A stretch of 64,000 bases of DNA from Rhodanobacter sp. DHG33 (GTDB lineage Bacteria; Pseudomonadota; Gammaproteobacteria; Xanthomonadales; Rhodanobacteraceae): contig NZ_JACYXM010000001.1 of NCBI RefSeq assembly GCF_014843005.1, positions 1-64,000 of the forward strand. Direction: 5' to 3'. The notes beneath the pieces were generated by a model. It was not told the origin of the DNA. It saw nothing but the letters and a program-made list of their open reading frames with translations, and did no database searches. Positions 19,107-28,001 of the stretch are shown here, piece after piece. Position 1 is the first letter of the stretch. Every line of letters begins with the position of its first letter. A program made the position numbers and the translations under genes.

Positions 19107-19140
19107 GCGACAGGCCCCGTTCGCGGGGCCTGTCGCTTTT
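19107..19140 (+). terminator. Intrinsic terminator after hppA
   Basis: A perfect 12-bp stem GCGACAGGCCCC (19107-19118) and GGGGCCTGTCGC (19125-19136), 6-nt loop, then TTTT. It lies 13 nt past the hppA stop. Confidence 0.9.
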
Positions 19141-19230
19141 CGGGCACCTGACTTCAGCCACAGGCAGGCACCGCGTCGCGCCATCACACTCGCACAACCG
19201 GACTTCCGCCGTACCTCCCAAGGAGCTTCC

Positions 19231-21351
19231 ATGACTTCCAAGACCTCCCTCTGGCTCGCGCTTGCGCTGGGCATCACCGTGGGCGGCGCCGGCGTCGCCC
19301 AGGCCGCCGAACAGACCGCCGACGACCCCTATCTCTGGCTGGAAGCCACCCACGATGCGCGCGCGATGGACTGGGTGAAGGCGCAGAACGCGATCACCGA
19401 GAAGGCCTTCGCCAGCTCCGCCGACTTCGACCACACGCGCGACCAGATCCTCGAAGTGCTCGATTCCGATGCGCGCATCCCCTACACGAGCCGCATGGGC
19501 GACTACCTCTACAACTTCTGGCAGGACAAGGCGCACCCGCGCGGCCTCTGGCGCCGCACCACGCTGGACGAATACCGCAAGTCCGATCCCCAGTGGGAAA
19601 CCCTGCTGGACGTGGACGCGCTCAACAAGGCCGAAGGGAAGCGCTGGGTGTTCAAGGACGTGGACTGCCTGAAGCCCTCTTACACGCGGTGTCTGATCTC
19701 GCTCTCGCCCGACGGCGGTGACGCAGTGACAGTGCGCGAGTTCGATACCACCACCAAGTCCTTCGTGAAAGGCGGCTTCGAGCTACCGATCGCCAAGACT
19801 CAGACGAGCTGGATCGACCAGGACCACATCTATATCAGCACCGATTTCGGCCCCGGCTCAATGACCAAGTCCAGCTATCCACGTATCACCAAGGAATGGA
19901 CGCGCGGCACGCCACTCGCCAGTGCGACCATGGTTTACGAAGGCAAGGCTGACGATCTCGCAATAAGTGCCTTTCGTGACCTCACGCCCGGCTTTGAACG
20001 CGACTTCGTGCGGGTGGCCAACGACTTCTTCCACACCGAAACCTTCCTGCGCAAGGACGGCAAGCTGGTGAAGCTGGACGTACCCAGCGATGCCAGTGCC
20101 GATGCTCATCGTGAATGGCTATTGGTGACGCTGCGCTCGCCGTGGACGGTGGGCGGCGTGACCTATCCCAACGGCGCGCTGATCGCCACCAAGTTCGATG
20201 ACTTCATGGCCGGCAAGCGCGCGTTCACCGTGCTGTTCAAGCCTGACGCGCACACCGCGCTCTCCGGCTACGCGTGGACGCAGCACCACCTCATCCTCGA
20301 CGAACTGCACGACGTGCAGAGCAGGCTGGAAGTGCTGACGCCCCCAGCAAATTCCGCAACCGCCGGCGACTGGCAGCGCGAAGCCATGCCTGGCGCGCCG
20401 GCGATGAGCACGGTGGCGGTGGTCGACACCGACCCCGACCGCAGCGACGAGTACTGGCTCACCGTCACCGGTTTCCTCACCCCGCCCTCGCTGGAACGCG
20501 GCGTGCTGGGCCAGGGCGAAGCCGTGACGATCAAGCACCAGCCGGCCTTCTTCGACGCCTCGAAGTTCAACGTGAGCCAGCACTTCGTCACCTCGAAGGA
20601 CGGCACCCGCGTGCCCTATTTCGAGATCGCGCCCAAGGACATGAAGCTCGACGGCAGCAACCGCACCCTGCTCTACGGCTACGGCGGCTTCGAGGTTTCG
20701 CTGCAGCCGTTCTACAGCGGCAGCGTCGGTCGCGCATGGTTGGACCGCGGCGGCGTGTATGTCATCGCCAACATCCGCGGCGGCGGCGAATACGGCCCGG
20801 CGTGGCATCAGGCCGCGTTGCAGGCCAACCGTCCGAAGGCCTACCAGGATTTCGCCGCGGTGGCCGAGGATCTGGTGAAGCGCGGCGTCACCTCCGCGCA
20901 ACATCTCGGCGCCGAGGGCGGCAGCAACGGCGGCCTGCTGATGGGCAACATGCTCACCCAGTACCCGCAGCTGTTCGGCGCCATCGCCTGCGAGGTGCCG
21001 CTGCTCGACATGAAGCGCTACGTCCACCTCGACGCCGGTGCCTCGTGGATCGCCGAATACGGCAACCCCGACGACCCGAAGCAGTGGTCCTTCATCAAGA
21101 CCTTCTCGCCCTACCAGAACGTGCACAAGGAAACGCACTACCCGCCGGTGCTGTTCTACACCACCACCAGCGACGATCGCGTCGGCCCCGCGCAGGCGCG
21201 CAAGATGGCGGCCAAGATGGAAGGCATGGGCATCCCCAACGTGTGGTTCTACGAGAATCTGGAAGGCGGCCACGGCGCCGGTGCGGACAACAAGCAGTCG
21301 GCGCACATGCACGCGATGGTGTACGACTTCTTGTGGGACAAGCTGCAGTAA
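19231..21351 (+). CDS. Exported prolyl oligopeptidase family serine peptidase (S9A)
   Basis: A 706-residue peptidase cleaving after proline in short peptides. A signal peptide of about 25 residues ends in AQA-A, indicating a periplasmic enzyme. The N-terminal half is the beta-propeller (starting DDPYLWLEATHDARAMDWV), the C-terminal third is the alpha/beta-hydrolase. The nucleophile is Ser565 in EGGSNGGLLMG, the acid is in DDRVGPAQ near residue 649, and the His is 681 in GGHGAGADN. IANIRGGGEYG is the family oxyanion block. The ATG at 19231 has AGGAG 6 nt upstream. It is monocistronic between two terminators. Confidence 0.95.
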   Translation: MTSKTSLWLALALGITVGGAGVAQAAEQTADDPYLWLEATHDARAMDWVKAQNAITEKAFASSADFDHTRDQILEVLDSDARIPYTSRMGDYLYNFWQDKAHPRGLWRRTTLDEYRKSDPQWETLLDVDALNKAEGKRWVFKDVDCLKPSYTRCLISLSPDGGDAVTVREFDTTTKSFVKGGFELPIAKTQTSWIDQDHIYISTDFGPGSMTKSSYPRITKEWTRGTPLASATMVYEGKADDLAISAFRDLTPGFERDFVRVANDFFHTETFLRKDGKLVKLDVPSDASADAHREWLLVTLRSPWTVGGVTYPNGALIATKFDDFMAGKRAFTVLFKPDAHTALSGYAWTQHHLILDELHDVQSRLEVLTPPANSATAGDWQREAMPGAPAMSTVAVVDTDPDRSDEYWLTVTGFLTPPSLERGVLGQGEAVTIKHQPAFFDASKFNVSQHFVTSKDGTRVPYFEIAPKDMKLDGSNRTLLYGYGGFEVSLQPFYSGSVGRAWLDRGGVYVIANIRGGGEYGPAWHQAALQANRPKAYQDFAAVAEDLVKRGVTSAQHLGAEGGSNGGLLMGNMLTQYPQLFGAIACEVPLLDMKRYVHLDAGASWIAEYGNPDDPKQWSFIKTFSPYQNVHKETHYPPVLFYTTTSDDRVGPAQARKMAAKMEGMGIPNVWFYENLEGGHGAGADNKQSAHMHAMVYDFLWDKLQ

Positions 21352-21372
21352 AACCCCAATCCGATGCAGCGT

Positions 21373-21406
21373 ACGCGAGCCGGACCAGTGCCGGCTCGCG
21401 TCGTTT
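21373..21406 (+). terminator. Probable terminator after the prolyl oligopeptidase gene
   Basis: An 11-bp stem ACGCGAGCCGG (21373-21383) and CCGGCTCGCGT (21391-21401), 7-nt loop, followed by CGTTTC. The T-run is short, so strength is uncertain. Confidence 0.6.
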
Positions 21407-21480
21407 CGGGGCAGCAGTCCGGCCATTTCTGGCACTTTCGTCAACTCCAGTTGAACTGGGCACGGAGGTATAGAGAGCCC

Positions 21481-21834
21481 ATGAAAAATCCATTGAAATT
21501 CGCCTGGATCGCCATCGCCGCACTCTTGCTTCCAGGCATCGTGACAGCCGTGTCGCTGCTTCGGTCAGGCGAATCGTTCCAGGAACTGATCGAATGGCTT
21601 CCATCAAATTGGGCGATGGTCGCCTTACCGCAGATATTCGTCGTGATCCTTGCGAGATTGTTCCCTCGGCTTCGAAGCCGGTTCGCCACGCGCGCTCTGA
21701 TACTGCTGACAGTATTGTTTCTGCTCTTTGCGTACATCACTTCGTTCGATGCCAACGGGGCATTGCTTTGGATCTTCTACTTTGTATTGAGCATCCTGTT
21801 GCTCGTGGTCCTCGCGCTGCTCCCATCGTTCTGA
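21481..21834 (+). CDS. Small hypothetical membrane protein of lower GC
   Basis: A 117-residue protein with three to four hydrophobic helices (residues 7-24, 39-55, 67-85, 90-113) and no soluble domain. It starts MKNPLKFAWIAIAALLLPG; the ATG at 21481 has GGAGG about 13 nt upstream, a rather long spacing. Codon use is visibly poorer in GC at third positions than in neighbours, which suggests later arrival or weak selection. I do not recognise a family. It sits alone between the prolyl oligopeptidase terminator and the oxygenase gene. Confidence 0.7.
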   Translation: MKNPLKFAWIAIAALLLPGIVTAVSLLRSGESFQELIEWLPSNWAMVALPQIFVVILARLFPRLRSRFATRALILLTVLFLLFAYITSFDANGALLWIFYFVLSILLLVVLALLPSF

Positions 21835-21924
21835 AAAGCGCTCGCGACAACTGCAGGGCCCCAACCGCAAATGGTTACCGCCTTGTGAAGTAAACTTGCG
21901 CAAGCTCACGGCCAACCTTGCACC

Positions 21925-22761
21925 ATGAACACACGCTCCGCCATCAACCCCGAACTGCGCGAATGGATACTTGCCACCAGCCGCGCCGGGCATGCGCCGC
22001 GAACCGTGGTGGAACTGATGCGCTCGCACGGCTACGACCCGCGGCAAAGCCGCACCTTTGTGGCCGAGGTGCTGAAGCTGCCGCTAGCCAGTCTGCTTGC
22101 GGATACCGATGCCGACGCGCCGCTCGTGCGTCGCACCAGGCACCCCGAAGCGCCGCTGGCGAAAGCGGGGGATCGCGAAGTGAAAGTCTCGCTGAGCATG
22201 GACAAGCCCGCGCTGCGCGTACTCGAGGGCCTGCTGACGGACGAGGAATGCGACGAGCTGATCGCGCTGGCGCGTCCGCGCCTGGCGCGCGCGCTCACCA
22301 TCGATGCGAGCGGCGAACATCAGGTGGACCACCGGCGCACCAGTGTCGGCATGTTCTTCAAGCTGGGTGAGCTTCCGCTGGTGGCGCAGCTCGAACAACG
22401 CATCGCGGCGCTGTTCGACATTCCGGTGAGCCACGGCGAGGGGCTGCAGATCCTGCACTACCTTCCCGGACAGGAATACCAGCCGCACTTCGACTGGTTC
22501 GATCCCACGCAGCCCGGCTACTCCACCATCACCGCGCGCGGCGGCCAGCGCGTCGCCAGCGTGGTGATGTACCTCAACACGCCCGAAGCCGGCGGTGGCA
22601 CCGCCTTCCCCGAAGCGGGCCTCACCGTGACCGCACTGCGCGGTTCGGCCGTCTATTTCGCCTACGAAGGTGGCGACGCCAGTTCGCTGCATGCCGGCCT
22701 GCCGGTGCTGCGCGGCGAAAAATGGATCGCGACCAAGTGGCTGCGCGAGAAGCCCTACTGA
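21925..22761 (+). CDS. 2-oxoglutarate/Fe(II)-dependent oxygenase (prolyl 4-hydroxylase-like)
   Basis: A 278-residue protein with a C-terminal double-stranded beta-helix oxygenase domain of the P4Hc type. Iron ligands are His188 and Asp190 (HFDWFD) and His256 (SLHAGLPV); the 2-oxoglutarate-binding Lys follows in GEKWIATKW. RVLEGLLTDEECDELI opens the domain and HRRTSVGMFF is also typical. The first 90 residues form a separate helical part with a repeat-like LREWILATSRAGHAPRTVV segment. The hydroxylated substrate is unknown. It converges on the next membrane protein with 4 bp between stops. Confidence 0.92.
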   Translation: MNTRSAINPELREWILATSRAGHAPRTVVELMRSHGYDPRQSRTFVAEVLKLPLASLLADTDADAPLVRRTRHPEAPLAKAGDREVKVSLSMDKPALRVLEGLLTDEECDELIALARPRLARALTIDASGEHQVDHRRTSVGMFFKLGELPLVAQLEQRIAALFDIPVSHGEGLQILHYLPGQEYQPHFDWFDPTQPGYSTITARGGQRVASVVMYLNTPEAGGGTAFPEAGLTVTALRGSAVYFAYEGGDASSLHAGLPVLRGEKWIATKWLREKPY

Positions 22762-22765
22762 CGGA

Positions 22766-23287
22766 TCATGCCGTCTGCTGCACGTCGCGCTCCATCGATC
22801 CCGCTCGCGCACGACGCGCGATCCAGGCAATGGGCGGACCGATCAACAGTGCGCTCTCGAGGATGCTGCCGACGACCCAGCTGGCGATGGTCGATCCCTT
22901 CATCGCGGCGGACAGCGGCACCACGATGTCGTTCATCGCCACATACAGCCACAGGCCATACAGCACACCGTAAATCCAGATCCCGCGGCGGATCAGTGCG
23001 GGAACCCACCCGCTGACGGCGTAATAGGCCCACACCATCACGAATGAGATCGCGTACTGCAGGAACAGCCCGAGCAGCACGCTGGCGCCCCCTTCGTCGA
23101 AGGAGCGCCGCCCCAACACGCCGGAAGCGATGACCTGAATGATGCGGGTGGGAGGCACGCCATGCAGCAGCCTCCAATAACCGCACGCGAAAACCAGGTC
23201 CAGCGTGCCCACGAAAACGGTGCCGCCGATCAACAGCATGGCCGGACGGGGCGCAGCGGTCGCCGGGAGTCTCGACAGGATGGGCAT
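22766..23287 (-). CDS. Hypothetical four-helix membrane protein
   Basis: A 173-residue protein starting MPILSRLPATAAPRPAMLLI, with four hydrophobic helices (around residues 17-35, 62-85, 95-115 and 140-155) and a basic C-terminus. LDLVFACGYWRLLHGVPPTR and LGLFLQYAISFVMVWAYY are distinctive, and similar proteins of unknown function occur in proteobacteria. The ATG at 23287 is preferred to the in-frame one at 23440 because the extension lacks membrane or family features. Function not known. Confidence 0.75.
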   Translation of the reverse strand: MPILSRLPATAAPRPAMLLIGGTVFVGTLDLVFACGYWRLLHGVPPTRIIQVIASGVLGRRSFDEGGASVLLGLFLQYAISFVMVWAYYAVSGWVPALIRRGIWIYGVLYGLWLYVAMNDIVVPLSAAMKGSTIASWVVGSILESALLIGPPIAWIARRARAGSMERDVQQTA

Positions 23288-23809
23288 CGTACCGTGACTC
23301 CCGGTGACCTCTATAAAGGCCCCACGGACGGCTATGGGGAGATCCGTCCGCGGGGTGGGGAAAAGCCGCCTCGCCACAATGCCATGCGGCGCCGGCGCAT
23401 CCTCCGACGGATGCAGGCTAGAGAGTGCCGCGCCTTCCATCCATAACCAATCCCCTCGCTTTTTTTAAGGCCGTGTGCGCGAGCGCCATGGGCTTCTTCG
23501 GGTGCGATGGCTTTCTTTCCTCGCCCGGCGACATCGCCCGAAGACGCGACCGGACTTCCTTCGCAACATCGTGCGCGGCGACTGCCGCGAACGTGCGCTC
23601 GCCAATGAATTGGCTTCGACTTTTTCACGTGAATTGGTCGTGTACCGAAGCATTCGCCCTGCCTAGGCTTGCTCGCAAGACGTTTTTGTAACGAGTCGTT
23701 GACATCTCGACACGCAGTTCCTCACACATGCGCCTGGCCTGCCGGCTCGCTCCTTCCCTTGATCGCCAGACGCAACGCTATCGCCCGGTCATTTCTATGG
23801 AGCAGTTCG
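23288..23809. other. Intergenic region upstream of the HTH regulator
   Basis: About 520 bp with no credible gene. It is A/T-richer than average from 23600 to 23700. A TTGACA-like hexamer lies at 23698-23703, but no good -10 follows at the right distance. A run of seven T (23460-23466) near the left end could mark a transcript end, but no stem precedes it. ATGGAG at 23797 supplies the ribosome binding site for the gene at 23810. Confidence 0.5.
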
Positions 23810-24523
23810 ATGTCGACAGCCATTTCCCAGCTCGACACACAGTCCGCTCAACCCGTCACCGGCAGTGATTTCCGCTCCCGCGATTTTGCCGGCAATGGCG
23901 ATCACATGCCGGCCATGGAGAGGATTCCGGAAACGATCTCCCCCAGCCCGCAAACCAGGGCCTCGGCACGGACGTCCTCGCTACCGCCCCTTCCTTCCGG
24001 CTTGGACGAGCTCGCCGCACGCATGCAGTTGCTGATCAGCATCGAGGGCAGCGCTGCGGCCATCGCCCAACGCTGCGGCTTTTCGGAAGACACCATACAC
24101 AACTGGTCTCGCTGCCGCGGCGACATCTCGCGCGAACATTGCATCATCGTCGCGCGTGCGCTCGGGATTTCCCCGCGTTGGCTGGTCGCTGGCGAAGGCT
24201 CCATGCGCGACATGGAGGCTTCCGTCGTCCGTGCAGCCGTGTCGCGGATCGCTCCCGTTCCACCAGGCGACGATGCCTCGCCAGCCGATGCCGAAGCACA
24301 CATCACGGTGGACCCGGATCTGTTGGCAACGGCGTTCCGTGTGCTTCAGTCGTACATCGGCCTCGTCGGCGGTTCGTTGAATCCGACACAACGCGCCGAC
24401 GCACTCGCGCAGATCTATCACGTGCTTGGTCATGCCGGCGGCGTTGGCCACGCGAACCGTTTGGTTGCGCTGCATGCCTTGCTCGGCAGCTATTTCTGCA
24501 GCAGGAAGTCGTTAATCGGCTAG
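23810..24523 (+). CDS. HTH transcriptional regulator adjacent to the TonB-dependent receptor
   Basis: A 237-residue protein with a long Ser/Pro/Thr-rich N-terminus (about 65 residues, probably disordered), then a helix-turn-helix of the phage-repressor type around GSAAAIAQRCGFSEDTIHNW, and ISPRWLVAGEGSM as in CI-like proteins. The C-terminal 60 residues are helical with no peptidase (LexA/CI autocleavage) features. The ATG at 23810 has GGAG about 9 nt upstream. It lies directly upstream of the receptor gene on the same strand, so it may control nutrient uptake through that receptor; this is inferred from position only. Confidence 0.8.
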   Translation: MSTAISQLDTQSAQPVTGSDFRSRDFAGNGDHMPAMERIPETISPSPQTRASARTSSLPPLPSGLDELAARMQLLISIEGSAAAIAQRCGFSEDTIHNWSRCRGDISREHCIIVARALGISPRWLVAGEGSMRDMEASVVRAAVSRIAPVPPGDDASPADAEAHITVDPDLLATAFRVLQSYIGLVGGSLNPTQRADALAQIYHVLGHAGGVGHANRLVALHALLGSYFCSRKSLIG

Positions 24524-24660
24524 CACGCCAGCGGCTGTTCCGACTCTCGCAAAGGAGTGGCGCATGTGGCGATGAATGCATTGATTCTGACGGGAAACAC
24601 GAATTCATCCGGGCGATACCAAACATCCGGATTCGGCAATCACATTGGGAGAGGCGTGGC

Positions 24661-27600
24661 ATGCAAAGCAACCAACATCACATCGAACACAAATGTCGCG
24701 GGCATCGGATGAATCGCACGGCACTGAGTGCAACCATCACCGCCATGCTGGGGCTCTACGGCGCGACAGCGTTTGCGCCTGTCCATGCGCAGGCCACCAC
24801 CGGCACGATTTTTGGCCAAGCACCGATTGCTACCGGCGAGACCATTCAAATCACGGGCGGCTCGGGCTTCAATCGCGCGGTGCAGGTCGACAAGTCGGGG
24901 CGCTATTCCGTCACACTGCCCATCGGCGCGTATGACGTGACCTTGCTGCAGAATGGCCAGGCCATCCAGACGCACAAGGACGTCGTGCCGAACGCTGGCG
25001 GCGCCATCGAGATCGACTTCGCGACGGCCTCCAGCAGCGCCAATGCGCAGAACCTGTCCACGGTGACGGTGACGGCCAATACGATTCCCGCGATCGATGT
25101 GACTTCGACCCGCGAGAGCACGGTGATCACGGCTGAGCAGTTGCAGCATTTGCCTTTGGCACGGAGCTCTGCAGCCATCGCACTGTTGGCACCAGGCGCC
25201 GTACCGGGAGCCGCGATGCTCGGCGGCGGCATGATGATGGGTGGAGGAGCCGGCGCCACTACCGGCGACCCGGTCGTTTCCTTTGGAGGCGCATCAGTCG
25301 CAGAAAATGCCTATTACATAAATGGCTTCAACACCTCCGATCCACTCGGCAACACGGGCGGCATCTCACTTCCCTATGGTTCCATCGCGCAGCAGGAAAC
25401 GCTGACCAGCGGCTACGGCGCCGAATACGGTCGCTCGGCCGGCGGCGTGATCAGTCAGGTCGGCAAGAGCGGCACCAACGACTGGCACTTCGGCGGCCAA
25501 GTGCTGTGGCAACCGGCGTGGGCGACCAGCGACGAAGACAACATCTACTGGTCGAACCCAAGGGCCTCCAACTACGGCCAGATCTACGACTACCAGAAAG
25601 GCAACAGCCAGTGGAACACGGTCTACGACGCCTACGTTGGCGGCCCGCTGATCAAGGACACTCTGTTCTTTTTCATCTCGGCCGAGGCGGACAAGACCGA
25701 GCATACGTCGATACAGAATGTGACCGCGAATGCCGGCGGCAACAATCTGGTCGAAAACCAGCATTACAACTTACCGAAGTTCTACGCGAAGCTCGACTGG
25801 AACATCAATGCGAACAACACCCTTTCGCTGACCGGCGTCAAGAATTCCGAGCAGTTCAATGGCTCATTCTACAATTACGACTACACCACCCATCAGACCG
25901 GGGCGCTCAACAGCCTGAACCAGAGTTTCAAGAATTCCTTTGGCATCTGGATCGCCAAATACACGTCGTACATCACCGATAACCTGACCTTGAATGCCAT
26001 GTACGGCAAGATGGACGGCACCTACTACACGGTGCAGCCGCCCTATGCGGGATTCGATCCGGCATTGCCGTCGATCATCAATGCGAACCTGGAAAATCCG
26101 GCTTACACGAATGGCGCCAGCGGCGGCATCGCCAACACTAATGTCAACACCCAGATCAATGACCCCAATCACAAGTCCACCGTGAGCAACCTGCGCGTGG
26201 ATCTTGAGTGGAAGCTGGGCAATCACGACATCAAGTTCGGCATCGACAACGACACCACCAACGATGTCGATGCGGGCAATGCCATGACCGGGCCCGGGTA
26301 TGCGTGGGAATACAATACAGTCACGCCGGGTCAGCCTGTCGTCGGTACCAACCCATCGATCCAACCTTACGTGGGTCCATCCGCGAGCCCTTATGTAGTC
26401 AACAAATACATCTTCATCACCCAGGCGACGATACAGGTCACCCAGCGTGCGCAATACCTGCAGGATAACTGGCAGGTCACGCCGAACCTGCTGTTGAACC
26501 TCGGTCTGCGCAACGACCAGTTCACCAACTACAACCCGGATCACGTGGCCTACCTGCGGCTGACCAGTCCGCAGTGGTCGCCGCGCATCGGCTTCAGCTG
26601 GGATGTGTTCGGTGATTCGACCTTGAAGGTGTTCGGCAATGCCGGTCGCTACTACCTGGCGATGCCGGCCGGCGTGGCACTGCGCGAAGCCGCGGGCTCG
26701 CTGTACACCAATGAGTACTACAACTACACCGGCATCGATGCGAACGGCGTTCCAACAGGCCTTACCCCGCTCCCATCCAATCCGGCCGGCGCCGTATCGA
26801 CCAACAACGAGTATGGCGAGCCGCTGGATCCCAAGACGGTGGCTTCATCGAACCTCAAAGCTGAATACCAGGACGAATTCGTGCTCGGCATGCAGCAACA
26901 GATCAACAAGTCGTGGGTGTATGGCGTCACAGGCATGTGGCGCACCCTGGGCAGGATCATCGACGACGTCGACGACACGAACACGGAATGCGCCCAGTTG
27001 CTAGCACAGAACCCAGGAGCCGCCGGTACGATCGGCGCTCATTGCGCCAACGTCGATCTCAACGGCAGCGTACTGATCAACCCGGGCTCGACCAATACCT
27101 TCCGGATCGCGGATGGCCATGGCGGCTACTACAGCTGGACCGTATCGCCCTCGCAGTTCGGCTTCCCGAAGGTCACGCGCAAGTACGGTTCGCTGGAGAT
27201 GTACCTGGAGCATCCGTTCGACGGCACGTGGTACGGCAAGATCGATTACGTGTACTCCCACAGTTTCGGCACGACCGAAGGACCGGTGCAATCGAATATA
27301 GGCCAGGGCGGCAACTCCGGATCGGCGACCACGCAGTGGGACTTCGGCTCGCTGATGCAATACGCCAACGGCGATCAGGCGAATGACCGACGGCATGTGC
27401 TGAAGGCCTATGGCACCTACCAGATCGCACCGGAGTGGACGGCCAGCGGCATCTACACCATAGCTTCAGGGACGCCCAACGATTGCCTCGGCTTCTTCGG
27501 CCCGAACCAATCCGATCCGACTGGATACGCGACCGTCCAGAACGGCTCTTACCACTGGTGTGGCGGACAGCCAGCCGCCCCCGGCAGCACGGGCCGTACA

Positions 27601-27822
27601 CCATGGACGCATCAGCTGAACCTCAGCGTCGAATACCGGCCCTTGTGGGCAGGCAAGAAGCTCGGGTTCCAAGCCCAGGTGCACAATGTGTTCAACGAAC
27701 AGAAGTACATCCAAGTCTTCGCCAATTACGGAACCACGACCAGTCCCAACTCGCTCTACATGACGCCGGTCGCATTGGAGGCACCACGTTACGTCCAGTT
27801 CGGCATCACTTACGATTGGTGA
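24661..27822 (+). CDS. Oar-like TonB-dependent outer-membrane receptor
   Basis: A 1053-residue outer-membrane transporter. After a signal peptide (AMLGLYGATAFAPVHAQA) comes an N-terminal beta-sandwich of carboxypeptidase-regulatory type (RAVQVDKSGRYSVTLPIGAY), then the plug with STVTVTANTIPAID and SGYGAEYGRSAGGVISQVGK, then a long barrel rich in aromatic/Asn/Gly strands ending YVQFGITYDW with a terminal aromatic. Start 24661 is chosen because GGGAGAGG lies 5-12 nt upstream; an ATG at 24709 is the alternative. The plug contains an odd Met/Gly stretch (LGGGMMMGGGAGATTGDP). Substrate unknown; Oar-type receptors often handle peptides or glycans. Confidence 0.93.
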   Translation: MQSNQHHIEHKCRGHRMNRTALSATITAMLGLYGATAFAPVHAQATTGTIFGQAPIATGETIQITGGSGFNRAVQVDKSGRYSVTLPIGAYDVTLLQNGQAIQTHKDVVPNAGGAIEIDFATASSSANAQNLSTVTVTANTIPAIDVTSTRESTVITAEQLQHLPLARSSAAIALLAPGAVPGAAMLGGGMMMGGGAGATTGDPVVSFGGASVAENAYYINGFNTSDPLGNTGGISLPYGSIAQQETLTSGYGAEYGRSAGGVISQVGKSGTNDWHFGGQVLWQPAWATSDEDNIYWSNPRASNYGQIYDYQKGNSQWNTVYDAYVGGPLIKDTLFFFISAEADKTEHTSIQNVTANAGGNNLVENQHYNLPKFYAKLDWNINANNTLSLTGVKNSEQFNGSFYNYDYTTHQTGALNSLNQSFKNSFGIWIAKYTSYITDNLTLNAMYGKMDGTYYTVQPPYAGFDPALPSIINANLENPAYTNGASGGIANTNVNTQINDPNHKSTVSNLRVDLEWKLGNHDIKFGIDNDTTNDVDAGNAMTGPGYAWEYNTVTPGQPVVGTNPSIQPYVGPSASPYVVNKYIFITQATIQVTQRAQYLQDNWQVTPNLLLNLGLRNDQFTNYNPDHVAYLRLTSPQWSPRIGFSWDVFGDSTLKVFGNAGRYYLAMPAGVALREAAGSLYTNEYYNYTGIDANGVPTGLTPLPSNPAGAVSTNNEYGEPLDPKTVASSNLKAEYQDEFVLGMQQQINKSWVYGVTGMWRTLGRIIDDVDDTNTECAQLLAQNPGAAGTIGAHCANVDLNGSVLINPGSTNTFRIADGHGGYYSWTVSPSQFGFPKVTRKYGSLEMYLEHPFDGTWYGKIDYVYSHSFGTTEGPVQSNIGQGGNSGSATTQWDFGSLMQYANGDQANDRRHVLKAYGTYQIAPEWTASGIYTIASGTPNDCLGFFGPNQSDPTGYATVQNGSYHWCGGQPAAPGSTGRTPWTHQLNLSVEYRPLWAGKKLGFQAQVHNVFNEQKYIQVFANYGTTTSPNSLYMTPVALEAPRYVQFGITYDW

Positions 27823-28001
27823 GTCGTACAGAAGGGTGCGGACCTGCGGTTTGGTCACGGCATGACAGAGGGGCCATCGGGATTTCCCGATGGCCCGGAG
27901 ACCCGAAGATGCAGAGACACATGGACAGCTTGCCCGGGCCCGATGGCGCGCTTCTCTATGCCGCCCTCCCGATACCCACTTCCGTACAACGGTGCCGTCC
28001 G

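Noticed and set aside
23810..24523. HTH protein as evidence of a prophage
   Set aside because: No integrase, attachment site, structural or lysis genes are near, and the protein lacks an autocleavage domain.
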